Below are positions 13,011 through 24,421 of a stretch of 64,000 nucleotides of DNA, in pieces. How positions within the stretch are numbered: the first letter of the stretch is position 1; every line of letters starts with the position of its first letter. Source of the stretch: Steinernema hermaphroditum. Its lineage: Eukaryota; Nematoda; Chromadorea; Rhabditida; Steinernematidae. The notes under the pieces were generated by a model. That model did no database searches. It was not told where the DNA came from and was given only the letters and a program-made list of their open reading frames with translations. The stretch is taken from contig CM059621.1 in NCBI GenBank assembly GCA_030435675.1, positions 2,666,001 through 2,730,000 on the forward strand, in the 5' to 3' direction. The translations under genes were made by a program, and so were the position numbers.

Positions 13011-15044
13011 ATGATGGATGTCCCACCGGGACCCAGCTGTCGCCGCTCTACATCTGCAGCATCGTTGTTGAACATGGCAGCTGACTTGGAGGCGCAAGCA
13101 GCATCCGAAATCGTAGGAATGTTCCGCGATGTCGTCAACACAATGACGCACGAACGCTTCTCCGTGGTCGATCGTACTTTAGTGATGTGCTCGCTGAAGG
13201 TCAGTGTCCGGAGTGTTTGATACAATCCTGTAACGTTACTTCCTTTTAGTGTCTGATCGGTGGCTATCTCAGCTTCGATGAGTACGCGCAAAACCTCCGC
13301 AGAGTCATCGGCGAACACCCGTGTGTGTCAGAAGAGGCGCGGCAGTTCGTAGATGCGGCACTCCCCACGCTGCGCCAGAGAATGCGCGCAGCTAACTTCT
13401 TCGTCAACGATGTCAGCGTGAACCAAGAGTTCGGAGTGTTCCAGCACTTCATCGATCAGGAAGGTCACGCCGTGGTCGCGCTCTTCGCCACCGGGATGGC
13501 CGAGTGCATGTTCGCCATCCAAGACAACGTTCATGTTGTCTGTCAGAACATCATGTATGTGATGTATGCAGCCATTCCTGCGAATCTTTCTCCTTTGCAG
13601 AAATCGAACTCACGAAGTCCAGGCTGTGAACCCTGCATTGACGTCGCATGAGCCCAAGATCGCACCTCGGCCACCAGGAAGCAAAGTCTTCAGGAATCTT
13701 TTGGTCGCTGTGAATGAAGTTTCGCTCCCCACGATGGAGTTATCCAGCATGATTGCTCACTTGAAGGTTGTTAATGTTGTCTCCACATCCGCGATGATCG
13801 TATCCCATTTAGTGTCTTATCGTTGGGCTGATAGAATCGCGAAAATTCTTCCAAACGCTTGAGCCATTGCATGCGAAACTTGCGTTCAGCTTCCCGAGCA
13901 TCGAGATGGTCATGTTGCCACATCTGCTGGATGGTGCGATCCCATCGCTGCGTCGGGCGATGGAGATCGAAGACGTCATTGTTGATGGTTGCAATATCAA
14001 CAGAGAGCTAGGAGTGCTTGTGCATGACCCCCATGGCGCACCCTTAGCACTGCTGATGGTTGGCAACACTGAGAGCCGCCTTGGTATCGCCGAAGAAGTG
14101 CGCAACATTGTCTGCCATCTGATGTATGTGAAAGCATTCCAAGATTCACATTGATCGTTGCTGTTCCAGGAAGTCTGTTGTGAGGCGTCCGAGGGTATCT
14201 CCAAAAGCTTCAAATGGTAGCTCGTCAAATGGACTCATAACCGCTAAAGACGCTCCAACTGCAAGGTACTAATTCTGCTTGTCTTTGCTGTGTAGGACTT
14301 AATCACTGTTTATATTTAGCACTGCGAGTGCAAGAGACGGGAAGGAAGTCGACGTTTCCATTGGTGAGGATAGCGAATCAGTCACCACCAAGATCAATAA
14401 AACGCGAGTCAGCGACACTAAGAACAACAACTCGCCGTCGAGAGCACGTAGGAATTCCGTCAGAAATAGGTCAACAGTGTGGAAGGAAAGAACGAAGCCT
14501 CGCTGCAGCATGACCGGCTCAAGCCAAGAGACGCAGGTCAACGCGATGATCGACAGCCCGGAAGAGCTAATCACGAAGTGTGCAAGAATGTTCAGGGACG
14601 TGTTGTATACCGTGCTCGATCCCAACAATGGCTATGACGAGGGCGTGCAAAGAACGACTCTCTCCTATGTGAAGGTGAGATATATTCATCCTATATACGC
14701 TGTTTGCATCTCGATATACATGTTGTTCGGATGTGTAACTTCTTTTCTTACAGAGAGTGATCAGTGGTCTTATGGAGAGTGACATGTTTGTTGTGCGGAT
14801 CGGTCAACTGCTGGGCGAAGGATGCCCCTTCGTTGTTGAACCGAACTCGGCCCGCCGAATCATCTCGAGAATGAGCCTCTTCATGCGGGACCAGGAGCTC
14901 GTCGTCGATGGCTTCAACCTGAACCAGGAGGCCGGCGTCTTCGTGCACGTCATCGACGAGATGGGAATCCAGAGAATGTATGTAATGTGCGAAGGACTCA
15001 TCGAGAAGGCGCACCAGATCTTTGTTGACGTCACGGATATGTAG
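13011..15044 (+). CDS. Unknown protein with one domain repeated three times
   Basis: Seven exons (13011-13199, 13250-13554, 13601-13766, 13813-14123, 14170-14265, 14320-14674, 14754-15044) with consistent phases give 570 residues. Three homologous units of ~135 residues lie at about 30-165, 185-324 and 435-570. Each begins near MFRDVL, continues through a conserved phase-0 intron after LK or VK, and reaches a core such as VVDGxNxNxExGVxVHxxD. In units 1 and 2 a second conserved intron follows at I/L-M. Units 2 and 3 are joined by a basic Ser/Arg/Lys-rich linker (~325-430). There is no signal peptide or TM segment, so it is probably intracellular. The ATG at 13011 lies two bases after GTTGCAG, suggesting trans-splicing. 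I do not recognise the domain. Confidence 0.85.
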
Positions 15045-15354
15045 ACGGTGCCCACGGGAGAACGGAGACTAATCATTTGTAGACTGTTGTACTTTTTTTG
15101 TTGTGGAATTGTTCTTGTAATTTTGTATGTTATCACCGAAATAAGTTGTTTCATTGTGTTGTCGTTCGTTGGTGCGTGTGTGCGAGGTGGTACCCGCAGG
15201 TGGTACGCACAAACACTGACTAAAATGGCGGCCTGCAAAATCCTCCGTGGTTCAGTCTAGACTGAAGATGACGCTCTCGAATGTTCCGTAGATAGTTGTG
15301 CAAAGGATGCGTGTAAAAAAAACTCAAAAGTCGAAGTAGGATTGCGGATTCACC

Positions 15355-15444
15355 ATGTTCATCGTTGCTACGAAGACTCCGGCGGAAACAAAGAAATACG
15401 AGGTCTTTCCTCTTAATATCCTCATGTGGAGCTTGGCCTGGTAA
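15355..15444 (+). pseudogene. Fragment of an Str-like receptor
   Basis: One open stretch reads FIVATKTPAETKKYEVFPLN then ILMWSLAW. It closely resembles the TM1-TM2 junction of the gene at 11442 (FIVATKSPPQTRTYNALLLN). Upstream and downstream frames are closed, so this is a remnant. Confidence 0.65.
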
Positions 15445-15573
15445 AAACTGTGATCACAATGACAATCTATAGCCTCTGCGGAACTTGTGTTTTTAAACAG
15501 TTATTATCCAGTACAATCCGAATATCACAAATAAAATAATCATCAACATAGATCATCTATCCCAACTTTTTCC

Positions 15574-16850
15574 TCACGAAGCAGTCAGGTTTTTCTCACT
15601 TACGACAGTCGGGTGAATAGTAGACATTCGCCCGGTCGCATTTGAATGAGACATCAAGCTCATAGGAGCAGGTTGAGCTTGATATCCAAAGAGGTGCATG
15701 TAGGATTCGATCACTCCATGGCGTAGAGTCTTGTTCATAAACATGTAAATTAGGATTACACCACCTAAAAGAATAGAACTTTTGTTGAGAAACCAACTGA
15801 ATCAACTTACAGAATCCCCACTGCCAGCAAAAGAAGTCCATGGTCAGAAAAATCGGAAGAGCATATTGTGGGAAAAATTCGAAGAAGACGTACATTCCAC
15901 CGCACATATAGATGATGGAACAGATCAAGCACGCTTGGATGGAGACCTAGAGAAGGGCTAGACTTAAGAAGCCACTTGATCCCTACCTGTCGCTGAACTT
16001 TGCTCAAAGTAACGCTTCCCGAAAGCCGCCGTTTGTACCAAATGGAAAAAACGAGGAAGATGTAGCATGAGGATAGACCGAGAAAGGTAAGCAAATTGGT
16101 CATATTGAGAATGACCACATTTTCGTACTAAAAATATACTTTCTGCTATAGGAAAGTTCATCCATTCGCCTACCGGAGCTTTATCAGCATTAATGCCTGG
16201 AATTCCCATGTAAGGGTCGATCATCCACATGTTGACGATGGTCGTAAAAGGGCATGCCGCTACGTACATTAAATTGGCGAAGAACCATATTACGGGAAGC
16301 GTGTACCAAAATATCATCCTTTTGCCTTCGAACATAGCCGTTAATGTCGGATTCTGCCAGAATTCTACGCATCGATTAAAGGCCAAAATGAGTACCGTAA
16401 CGCACTGAGCACCCCAAAGGGCTAAAACCGAACTTTACACACTTCATTATTTGGCCAACTCACATAAGATGATCGTACTGTAGATGTACTGAAAATCTGG
16501 GTAACTACAGAAGACCACCCCTTCAATACTGAGATATCCCGACAAAAAGCAACTGTTGATGATGCCCCAAATGTCGATTATGGCGTTGAGGAACATCAGC
16601 TTGTAGCAGGGAAGCTTCCAAAGCTGAGGTCTAAGCATCGTCTTGGCACAGGGTATGTACAACGCCTAAAACGATCGTTTACCTATGCGATTCAGGGATG
16701 GGAGCTTACAATACATACAACGCCCACCACTATACTAAAGACGCCTATGTTTGTCCGCTTAACACCGAACGAGTTCCATTCTTCAGTGCTGTGCATCGAG
16801 CAGTTATAATAATATTCGTAGAGGTCATGATGGAACAGGTAGAGGTCCAT
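15574..16850 (-). CDS. Srt-class serpentine chemoreceptor
   Basis: Six exons on the minus strand (16850-16710, 16665-16464, 16421-16174, 16127-15987, 15946-15811, 15764-15574) with full phase agreement give 352 residues. Landmarks are TM1 GVFSIVVGVVCIALYIP, LPCYKLMFLNAIIDIWGI in TM2, FCSYPDF in the first loop, LAFNRCVEFWQNP after TM3 and FEGKRMIFWYTLP in TM4. These are followed by MWMIDPYMGI in loop 2, QACLICSIIYMCGGMYVFFE in TM6 and MDFFCWQWGF..VILIYMFMN in TM7. The NRC and WMIDP patterns are characteristic of Srt. All introns are 40-46 bp. It shares orientation and class with the gene at 5352-7275, and divergence between them is high. Confidence 0.9.
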
Positions 16851-17439
16851 CGTATGAGAAGGAAGGTGCGAAATCTAACCGGGTCTCGACGCACTTATAT
16901 GCGTTCAGAACCCGCCCACTTTAACGCAGTTTTGTCCTGTTTTCGTGAATGTGAATCAAAGGTGATTGGTGGTGACGACAAAGAATTCCCAGTAGGCGGG
17001 AACGCACACGCTGGGAATATCGCAATTAAGGACGTCTTGTGCTTTAGTTAAGCAGACGGGAAATAACTGATTTTTCTCGAGGTAAAGAACTTTTCAGATA
17101 TTAGAAATATCGAGCATAGTACGATTCCTAAGTAAAGCCAAATGAAACTACAATCACATTTGATAAAATAAGTAAATTAGCAACCGGTAAATTGTGTTAA
17201 AGACATAGCATATTTTTTAGTATATGACTGATTGTTGGCGCATTTCTTCGTAACGATAAACCCGGCTCCTAGAACGCATGAAGCACCAGAGATCCGCCTT
17301 ATCAAAGAGCTTATCTCACACGCTTCTCACTCAAGTTGCTTGCAATTGATTGAACGATGATGAGCACACCGCCACCCGCAAATGAGTTTCCGCTTCGCCG
17401 TGATCCGAATTTACGAATTTCATTGCGATATCTAACATA
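16851..17439. other. No gene seen
   Basis: Upstream of the Srt gene. Open frames are short and overlapping, and nothing recognisable was found. Confidence 0.4.
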
Positions 17440-17694
17440 TTACACGTTGCCGCACCCCAAATCTATCCATCGCTGCCTGGTTTCTTGTATCGCTCGATGT
17501 CGCCATCTTCTGCTGCCTACTTTCTTCGTTAAGTCATCGCTCCATCGGGTCCGAGGTCCTCCGAGAGGTCCCTTCACAGGCGGGCGCCATTCTTCGAGTC
17601 GATTGTACCACTTCTCCGGGCTTCCGTTCGCCATCTTCCAGGCGAAGTTCCACTTCCTTCTTCTTGCCGCTTCAATTCTCGTTTTCTTATTCAA
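17440..17694 (-). pseudogene. C-terminal relic of a non-LTR (RTE-like) retrotransposon ORF
   Basis: The minus frame reads ...KWNFAWKMANGSPEKWYNRL... and GGPRTRWSDDLTKKVGSRRW, ending W-x-LG. This is the typical tail of RTE-type endonuclease/reverse transcriptase proteins (GRP.TRW.DD......W...). Only about 80 codons remain, with no reverse transcriptase core nearby. Confidence 0.6.
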
Positions 17695-18250
17695 AATAAG
17701 ACGGGAATTAGTAGCCGATTACCGTGTTTCACCAGATCCAACGAAAGCATGCAATGTTTGATGTGTCATATGTATGGCAAAAACTACTGGTCATCTTCAG
17801 GTGAGACACAGTTGCTTATTGGGCATGCAGATCTTCCCCAGTTCTGGTGTCTACTTTGCAATGAAGTCAAAAACGAACAGAATGGAATTTTTCGATCAGG
17901 AACCTCCCATGTTCAGCAGTGAAATGATCAGGCTTTTTCCCCAGGGGGTTTTTTGAGGCTATGCAGTTAAATGGTGAATGTCTCATTGAAATTGTGTCAG
18001 CTTGGTAATAAAAAGTCATTTTCTAAAACGGACATTTTCAGTCGAATGGTCCAATAGAATTGAATTCGTCGAGCGCAAGAGTTCAGCGCCATTGCGCAAT
18101 ACTCGGTATTTTGAGCTAATTCCAGCGCACTTTTTATAGCTCACATACAGTGCGGTATTCTGAGTATGTTACAATCATAATACACATAACGCTTGAAATT
18201 AAGTACTTTAGTCATCCTGATCTCTTTTAAGATGTTACGTTCCCTCTAGC
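17695..18250. other. No gene seen
   Basis: A short ATG frame at 17774-17956 has no signature. An AATTG/AATT-rich stretch follows, and nothing else is evident. Confidence 0.35.
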
Positions 18251-18520
18251 GATGCACCGGAACGGAAACCGGAACGAACCGGAATCAGTCAGAAGGTCCG
18301 GGGTTCGAATCCACCCGCGAGCAAAACTTTTTTATTTTCGTATTTTCTTGACATAACATTCTGGAAACTGTTTGATTGTCTGATTCTACGTAAGCAAAAT
18401 TTAAATATGCGGAAAAACGTGCGAGAAAAAGTACATAAAAAAAGTTTTGCTCGCAGGCAGATTCGAACCCCGGACCTTCTGACTGATTCCGATTCGTTCC
18501 GGTTTCCGTTCCGGTGCATC
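18251..18520. repeat. 270-bp palindromic element with tRNA-like arms
   Basis: Left arm 18251-18333 and right arm 18438-18520 are near-perfect reverse complements, separated by ~104 bp of AT-rich centre. Each arm contains CAGAAGGTCCGGGGTTCGAA, which resembles the anticodon-stem to T-arm part of a tRNA including the B box (compare CAGAAGGCCGGCGGTTCGAG in the tRNA-Val at 2247). It also has a purine-rich tract of GGAACGGAAACCGGAACG type. No complete cloverleaf forms within an arm. Confidence 0.8.
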
Positions 18521-19018
18521 CCTTATACTCACGTTTACCAATTTTCTGCGCATAAAAAACGACAATGTTGATGAAGTTATTGATGAACAGCGGACTACGA
18601 ACTGAATGAAAACAATTCTATTTACAAGGACTGAGAACAGTCCGTTTGCCTTTTATCATTCATATCACATATCGAATGGTCGGAATGGTAAACAGTAAAA
18701 TATAAAATTAGATGTACGGTATTATATTGTTGACGAAAAATGAGCTCAATGAAGTTAGTCCCGAAGCCAGATGATGTGGGAACAATTGCTGAGTCAAACT
18801 GACAAACAAAAGTATTTCGCTTAATTTCCGGATTGACGTGAAACAAATTTTCGCTAAATTCGATACTCCGTCATATGGATGAGCAGTGTTCGAGTCCCAC
18901 TATTCAGACATTTGTGCATTTCAAATGTTTCCATCATACCCTCATACCCCGCGAAGCAGTTTATGTTCAAACGTTCCGATGGATTAAAGGGTAGCACCCT
19001 TTGCCGACCCTAAAGCAA
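18521..19018. other. No confident gene
   Basis: A minus-strand open stretch near 18622-18840 has a Cys-containing, ectodomain-like composition but no ATG and no clear partner exon. Otherwise nothing. Confidence 0.3.
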
Positions 19019-19349
19019 ATGATATACCTGGCTTTTTCATCCGCCGCTCTATTTTTTGCTTTTTATTGTCCTCTGTATCCACCGTTACGTTCGAATCTCT
19101 ACATGTCCTGATTGTCCGCGAGACAGCATTTCCAGGACAACACCAATACATTTTTTGTGTCACATGCACTTCAGAACCAAATTGAAAAGCTTCCAATGTC
19201 GTCAAAGGTTTAATCATACGGTCAATTGTTTATACATACCACATAAGGACGACACAGGTGTTTGCTATTCAACACGGTCGAACAAAAACGGTCCATACAT
19301 GGACAACATTATGCCACGGAGAATGAGAATATTAATGATTGAACCTTGA
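19019..19349 (+). CDS. Possible small secreted Cys-containing protein
   Basis: Exons 19019-19074 and 19127-19349 (52-bp intron GTATCC..GACAG) give 92 residues in one frame. Residues 1-18 (MIYLAFSSAALFFAFYCP) look like a signal peptide. The rest has about four Cys, an NHT glycosylation site and no transmembrane segment. The intron is chosen because it links the signal peptide in phase with the downstream open frame. Convergent with the membrane-protein gene ending at 19370. Confidence 0.45.
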
Positions 19350-19369
19350 CCTTCTTATTTGTTATCACA

Positions 19370-19546
19370 TCAAACACTGACAAAGGAAGTTTCCTCTTCT
19401 TCGGTGCTGTTTTGAAGACGGCAGTTCCGAACGTGTTTCGACCGCTTTCGAATAAACTCCAGTACGGCGAGGAATACAATTATGATAACGCAAACGATGG
19501 ATGAAAGGAAGGCGCACAGAGCGAGAAGAACACGGACGGAATCCAT
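19370..19546 (-). CDS. Single-TM micro-protein (58 aa)
   Basis: A single exon from ATG. One transmembrane segment (LSSIVCVIIIVFLAVLEF) follows a short N-terminus and precedes RKRSK and an acidic, Thr/Ser-containing tail (NSTEEEETSFVSV). The positive cluster after the segment suggests an outside-to-inside orientation. A CGATTAG acceptor lies 8 bp before the ATG, compatible with trans-splicing. No family recognised. First member of the cluster of small membrane proteins described in the findings. Confidence 0.65.
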   Translation of the reverse strand: MDSVRVLLALCAFLSSIVCVIIIVFLAVLEFIRKRSKHVRNCRLQNSTEEEETSFVSV

Positions 19547-19969
19547 TTCATTCTAATCGCGAGAGGATAGCGCGCAGACGAAACAAAGACCGTTAAGGTT
19601 CGCGTCTCGTAAATCATTTATTTGTTTTCTCTACCGCAATTAGCTCTAATCGGCGCGCTAAATTTAAAAATTACAATTGTCGACGCTTTAGTTTTTTGAT
19701 TGTGTGTTGGAGCAGTAGGGTAGTGAACTTTTTCAAAAAATTCCCGCTCGATTATTGGAAAGTGTACGTTAGTTGTATCTGTGTGATGGACTAATCAAAG
19801 AAAATGAAAGCGACCAATCCCTAAAAAGCCAAAGATAAGAGTCGCACAGTCGGTTGCATGATTTGAGATTTTGGAGATATTTTGTTGTATTCAAATTCGG
19901 ACAGCTGTCCCATGTCACAACAACCGTTATTTTCTTTTCCACGGTTCAAAACCACATCTCTCTCACCAG

Positions 19970-20200
19970 TATGATCGTCAGAAGACGCCGAAGACCTGAT
20001 CCAACTGCGAAGTCTGCGCCGCCAGCCGCTCCGACGATGGGTTTCCGTTTCGCCCGCTGTATCGCACCGCCACGCCACATCCAGATTTAGCCTCGATTCG
20101 AAGTCTACGCACACTGATGGGACAGCCGCCTTCAACTCTGACTGAGTGCCCTGAACCGAAGAAGGAATGGCAGCAGCGGCTACGGGGATCAACGGTTCTT
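19970..20200 (-). repeat. Repeat family R1, partial copy
   Basis: On the minus strand it matches the block CTTCGG..CAGGGCAC..CATCAGAGT..AAGGCG...CCCATCAGTGTGCG also seen at 48310-48380, plus GGCGGCGCAGAC... An open frame of 129 codons crosses it, but its composition follows the repeat, so I do not call a gene. Confidence 0.55.
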
Positions 20201-20714
20201 CGCTGTGCATGAGATATCTTGCATGGTGAATGCCATCGAGTCAAGAATAAATGAACGGTCAGTTGAGGATTTTGAGCTCAAGTTTGACCAAAATGGTACG
20301 GTCTGGAAAGCGTGAAATCTTTTGTAAGCGGCACGATTTGATATAAACCCTGGGAAAGAAGTCAGGGCACTGGTTCTGATAAATATGGCTTTAAAACGCT
20401 CGTTTGACCGTTAGGAATTTTGTCATTTTAGTTGTGTCATAAACTGTCGTAGAGAATTTGATTTATGTACACATAGGTGTCCTTTTTGTTTGTTTCTTTG
20501 TTGTATTGATTAAAAGAATATCGCGTTATTACGTTTTTTTTTTATCAATGAACCACTGAGAATCTTTCTTACAGCGAGCTTAAAGAACATATGCTACCTT
20601 TGGTTTCCTGTTTGCGGAAGCACCTCGCACCAACAGGAAGCACGTGAAAGCACCAGCCCGAGTCATAGCTCTTAACGAGAAAAAATATCATTTGGTTCAT
20701 CAACGTTTAATGTC

Positions 20715-20993
20715 ATGTATCTTCGTTTTGAACGACCCAACGCTTCGGAAGGTGACTCTGACAACGTATTGTAATATTGGTATTACTAAAATGCTTTAGA
20801 TCATCAGACTGAAATCGTCGTTTTCACATCAGTTCTTTTCCTCGCCACGTTATTGGCAGCGATTACTATCCTATTCGTCTGTATTTTCCTATCCTTTTAT
20901 CAAGAAATAGAGCATAGAAGAAGAATATTTCAAAGCCCGCAATCGACTCAGCTATCAATATCCGACGCAGCAAGTAGCATAGTATCAATTTGA
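20715..20993 (+). CDS. Single-TM membrane protein (76 aa)
   Basis: Exon 1, 20715-20751 (MYLRFERPNASE), and exon 2, 20800-20993, are joined at phase 1 over a 48-bp intron (GTGACT..TTTAG). The TM segment FLATLLAAITILFVCIFLSF is followed by a tail with HRRR and a Ser-rich end (SISDAASSIVSI). The N-terminus carries a possible N-glycosylation site (NAS), so the N-terminus is probably outside. No homologous family is known to me. Same plan as its neighbours: the phase-1 intron lies just before the TM exon. Confidence 0.65.
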
Positions 20994-21488
20994 TTTTCAT
21001 TCTAGATAATATGTCAACGCTATTTCAGTAAATTTTTGTTATATCGTCATGTTGAGGTACTCTGTCACTTTCAAATGTGTGTAGAACCGTCAAATCGGAT
21101 TTGATGACGACTACCATGATGAGCTTCTGTTCGTTCCAAACCTTATAACGTCAATACGTGTAAGATGATGAGCTGGCGCAGCGGGGACAAAAGATATGTA
21201 GTAAAAGGGCATGGGTTTGGTTTTCTCTAATCGTCGATACTGTCCTCGAACTCGCTATACGCTCCTCGCGATCAGTCCCAGTGGTAGCAGGTACATGTAC
21301 TTTGTGTCTGCTGGTCCCCAGATCTGCTATGGGTTCAACTGAGGCGAGTAGCATGTCAAGGCTTGACCAGTTTTAGCGGCTTGAAACGGACCCATGCGTG
21401 ATCTTATGTAATCAAAAAAAAATTTTCATTCCTCAAATATGAACATCGAATAAAGTTGGTTTTCACATGATTCATTCCACTCCGGTTG
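20994..21488. other. No gene seen
   Basis: A weak minus frame at 21151-21354 lacks signal, TM or splice support. Probable shared downstream region of two convergent small genes. Confidence 0.35.
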
Positions 21489-21774
21489 TCACTTAAGGTA
21501 AAGCAGAAGTAGCACAAGAATAAAACACAGCGAAATATAAAATCCAATAATTAGACCGGCAAGACCGGCTCCACTGGTCATTGGTCGTTCAGGATCTCCT
21601 GGGGTAAGGTTTCTTGGATACAAAGCTAAGCCAAAATATGTTTACGTCTCCTTCACCTCCAACTAATACGTTACCTTGATGCAAAAAGTAAAAAATCGAT
21701 ATCTGATTGTGTGGTGAACAGTCGAACGGCACAGGCTTCAGCCACAATATTACAAAGAGAGATAGCTTTATCAT
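21489..21774 (-). CDS. Small type I membrane protein with signal peptide (78 aa)
   Basis: Exon 1 21774-21675 and exon 2 21625-21489 join at phase 1 across a 49-bp intron (GTAACG..GCTTAG). A signal peptide (MIKLSLFVILWLKPVPF) precedes a ~35-residue ectodomain with one Cys and an NLT site. The terminal TM segment GLAGLIIGFYISLCFILVLL ends almost at the C-terminus (LLYLK), so there is practically no cytoplasmic tail. No known family. The signal peptide plus single TM support type I topology. Confidence 0.7.
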
Positions 21775-23203
21775 GGCGACTACACCAGAACTCGGCGAAG
21801 AAAAGCAGTCAAGACTGAAGAATTTGTTTGTGGCCAAGCCAAACTCTGGGAAAAGTTTGGCCGTGATTCATTTACGCTGTTTACCGACTCAACTGTTTTT
21901 GTGTGCGCCATCCGAAAATAATTGTGCCAAATGGATAATGGTGGAGAGTAAACAGAAAAACACCAAAGACAAAATATGATGCGGTGGTCAATTTATACGC
22001 TACATGGGGCACTGACTTTTCTATGGAGGCAAGCACAGCAAGAATTGAAGATCCGGATAGTCTTTAACAAACGGCTGAAGTTTCCAGTCAAGTTGCCTGA
22101 GCATTTTGGCTATGCAACTCTATTCTTTCGCTGTGAATGTGAAATCCAGTCAGTATCCATTCATCAGGTGACGCAAAATCGAGAGCAGTAAAAGAAGTGC
22201 TTAGGAAAGTCGAACATGGGCGCACAAAATAGCAATCGAGAAATTACCCTGTTAGGCCACACAGACTGTTGCTGCAATGTTGACAAAATTTACTACAACC
22301 ACTCACATGGTTTTACATGGTCACCAGAGCCGTGTATACCGATACTTTGAAAAAGCGTTGACACGAGACCGAGAGTTCCGAGGTTTCGAAAGTCCACTGG
22401 TGTTATCGTTTTTCCTTTTTCTAAATCTTTTGCCGACAGGAAAGGCACACGAAATACCGAAATCGAAATGAGACCGAGTCTGCACGGCTCTGATGATCAC
22501 GTACACGCGTACGCCCAGACATGGGCGGGAACGGATCGGATCGGCTAGTCAACTGATCCGTGAACTGGTTGACGGACTGTCAACCGATCCGTCAACCGTT
22601 TCAATCTGCCTGCCAGCATATATACCCCAGGCAGTCCCAACCGTCTCTCCGCATTGGTACGAGTGAGTTCAGTCAAGGGGTTCGTCGCGGGAGAGGTTCT
22701 CTGTTCATCTGCGCTCTCTGTACCGATGCGAAGAGACAGTTGACGGATCGGTTGACCCGTTGAACGGACCCTGTTACCCATCTCTGCATACGCCAACGGT
22801 CTTTTTCGTACTAACGTTGTCCCTTCTGAGATGAACACGTCGTAATTTTCCTTTATAGCTGAGCAGAGCTGTAACTGTACAGAACGTTGATGGGAGTTCG
22901 ATATTCGCAGCGGAGTATTGGGACTTTAAGACATTTCTCAAACCACTTCAGAAACGTAGGTTTAATAAAGTAATTGTAATTCAATCGATCAAGTGCGAAA
23001 GCCGTAAATATAACATCTAATTTATGTCTTCATCTAGCTCACGAGACAGGAAACCTTTGAACTTCAAAAATTTCCATAGAGGGATTTGTTTGCGCTCAAA
23101 GCGGAAGTTTTTCGCTCTTCAAAGTCTTCTTCCAGCGTCGTAGAATTTAATTAAAATTGTGGCATAAAAGAAGGCGCTTCATGCAGTTCAACAAAGACAC
23201 GAC
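21775..23203. other. Gene-poor stretch with one repeat
   Basis: Contains short ATG frames without signatures and the repeat copy at 22505-22800. I see no supported gene. Confidence 0.35.
22505..22800. repeat. MITE-like element of the GGATCGGATCG family
   Basis: Left end ACGCCCAGACATGGGCGGGA and right end GTTACCCATCTCTGCATACG are imperfect inverted repeats. The interior is built of GATCCGT/GTTGACGG motifs in both orientations. Related stretches occur at 6535 and 37245. Confidence 0.5.
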
Positions 23204-23466
23204 ATGTTAGGCAAAATAGTGCTGTGTTTTCTTGTAACTGTCCTAATTTCCGTCCATGCCCAGTCTTCCTTATGGCGACTCCATTCAGGCTATCTCCCAG
23301 GAAGTAAATACGATTCACCATTCAATGTGGTTAGTTGGTAATTTCAGATGGCTTAGAACGGAACACTCGAGCTTTGTTGAAGCTTTATCAGCTACACCGC
23401 GATGAAGAAGAACGGATGGATAACAGGAAGCGGCATGCTTTAAGAACGTTTCTTGGGTTACCATGA
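23204..23466 (+). CDS. Neuropeptide-like precursor (72 aa)
   Basis: Exons 23204-23303 and 23348-23466 join at phase 1 over a 44-bp intron. The signal peptide MLGKIVLCFLVTVLISVHAQ is followed by SSLWRLHSGYLPGNG, a charged spacer and a dibasic NRKR site. The last ten residues, HALRTFLGLP, would be released as a C-terminal peptide. The first segment, SSLWRLHSGYLPG, ends in Gly, but no basic residue follows it directly. The plan (signal, spacer, KR, short terminal peptide) is that of a secreted peptide precursor. The family is not recognised. Confidence 0.65.
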
Positions 23467-24421
23467 TCGAGGAACGTCCAGTTCATCATAAGGACAAGAA
23501 GAAGTTAAACATTGTATAAAGTTGATTGTCCGAATTTATAATCCGAAAATAAATTGAACCGTTGATTCTATTCCAGTCATGTATAGCTTTTAATGCAAAC
23601 ATTGCAACAGGTTTGGAGCATAATTTCGGGCGGTCCGCATCGAATTTCTGTCGAACTTCGGAGATGCGCGACTTTGTCGATGCTCATCGAATTCTCCATC
23701 ATGTTACGACAACCGAAGCTATGTTTCCAGAGGTCAGATGAGCGTTTTAAACAGAAGTTTGCCTATAACAACGATCTAAATCCTATCGACCTGTGGAAAT
23801 CTGTATTTGTAATTCGCATCTTTGAGCTTGTCTGCTCGGCGCTACCAATGGGAGGCGTACTTACAGAGGTTCTTCTAAATGACGATCTCTCTCAGCATGT
23901 GATGTCTCTCTCTACATGTAGCAGTCGGTGAGAGCATGTAACGAAATCCGGATTCTTTTTGCAACCTCTTCGTGAGAAGGGTGCATTTCTCGCCGGGCTG
24001 ATTGAGCGACCGATTGGACTGGGGGTGAGTGTGGTTAAAAGTCACGATCAGTCCGAGAGTCACCGATGGCTGGTGACTCTTGTAACCTCTGCTCAATGTC
24101 ATGGTTATCATTTAATTCGATTCTCGGGTCGTGCTTTACACCGAGGCCGCAAAAAGCCCGGGTACTACGATATGAAGCTCATCCTGCTTGTGTGTATATG
24201 ATTTCCTTCTCAGCGACTACTTGCAAATTTAGGAAACTTCACACAAGATGGTCAAAAAGGGTTTCTTTCGTGTGTCGCTTCTTTTTTGTTTTCCGACCGG
24301 CCTCAACTTAGGATGCTCACGGAAATGACATCCAGACTTCTGTTTAGATGCCGCTTTTTGACCACTATGTATTGTCATCAAGGTTTATTCAAAGTATCTT
24401 CTTGTGGATTTTATCATTCAA
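23467..24421. other. No confident gene
   Basis: A plus-strand frame at 23593-23931 (112 codons) lacks an obvious start context, signal peptide or family. The rest is AT-rich. Confidence 0.35.

Noticed and set aside
18251..18333. An intact tRNA gene in the palindrome arm
   Set aside because: The T arm and B box are present, but no matching acceptor stem or D arm can be paired at the right spacing.
19821..20210. 129-codon minus-strand frame as a gene
   Set aside because: It runs through an R1 repeat copy and shows no domain or splice logic.
23593..23931. 112-codon plus-strand frame as a receptor exon
   Set aside because: Hydrophobicity is patchy, no receptor motif is present and no partner exon fits in phase.
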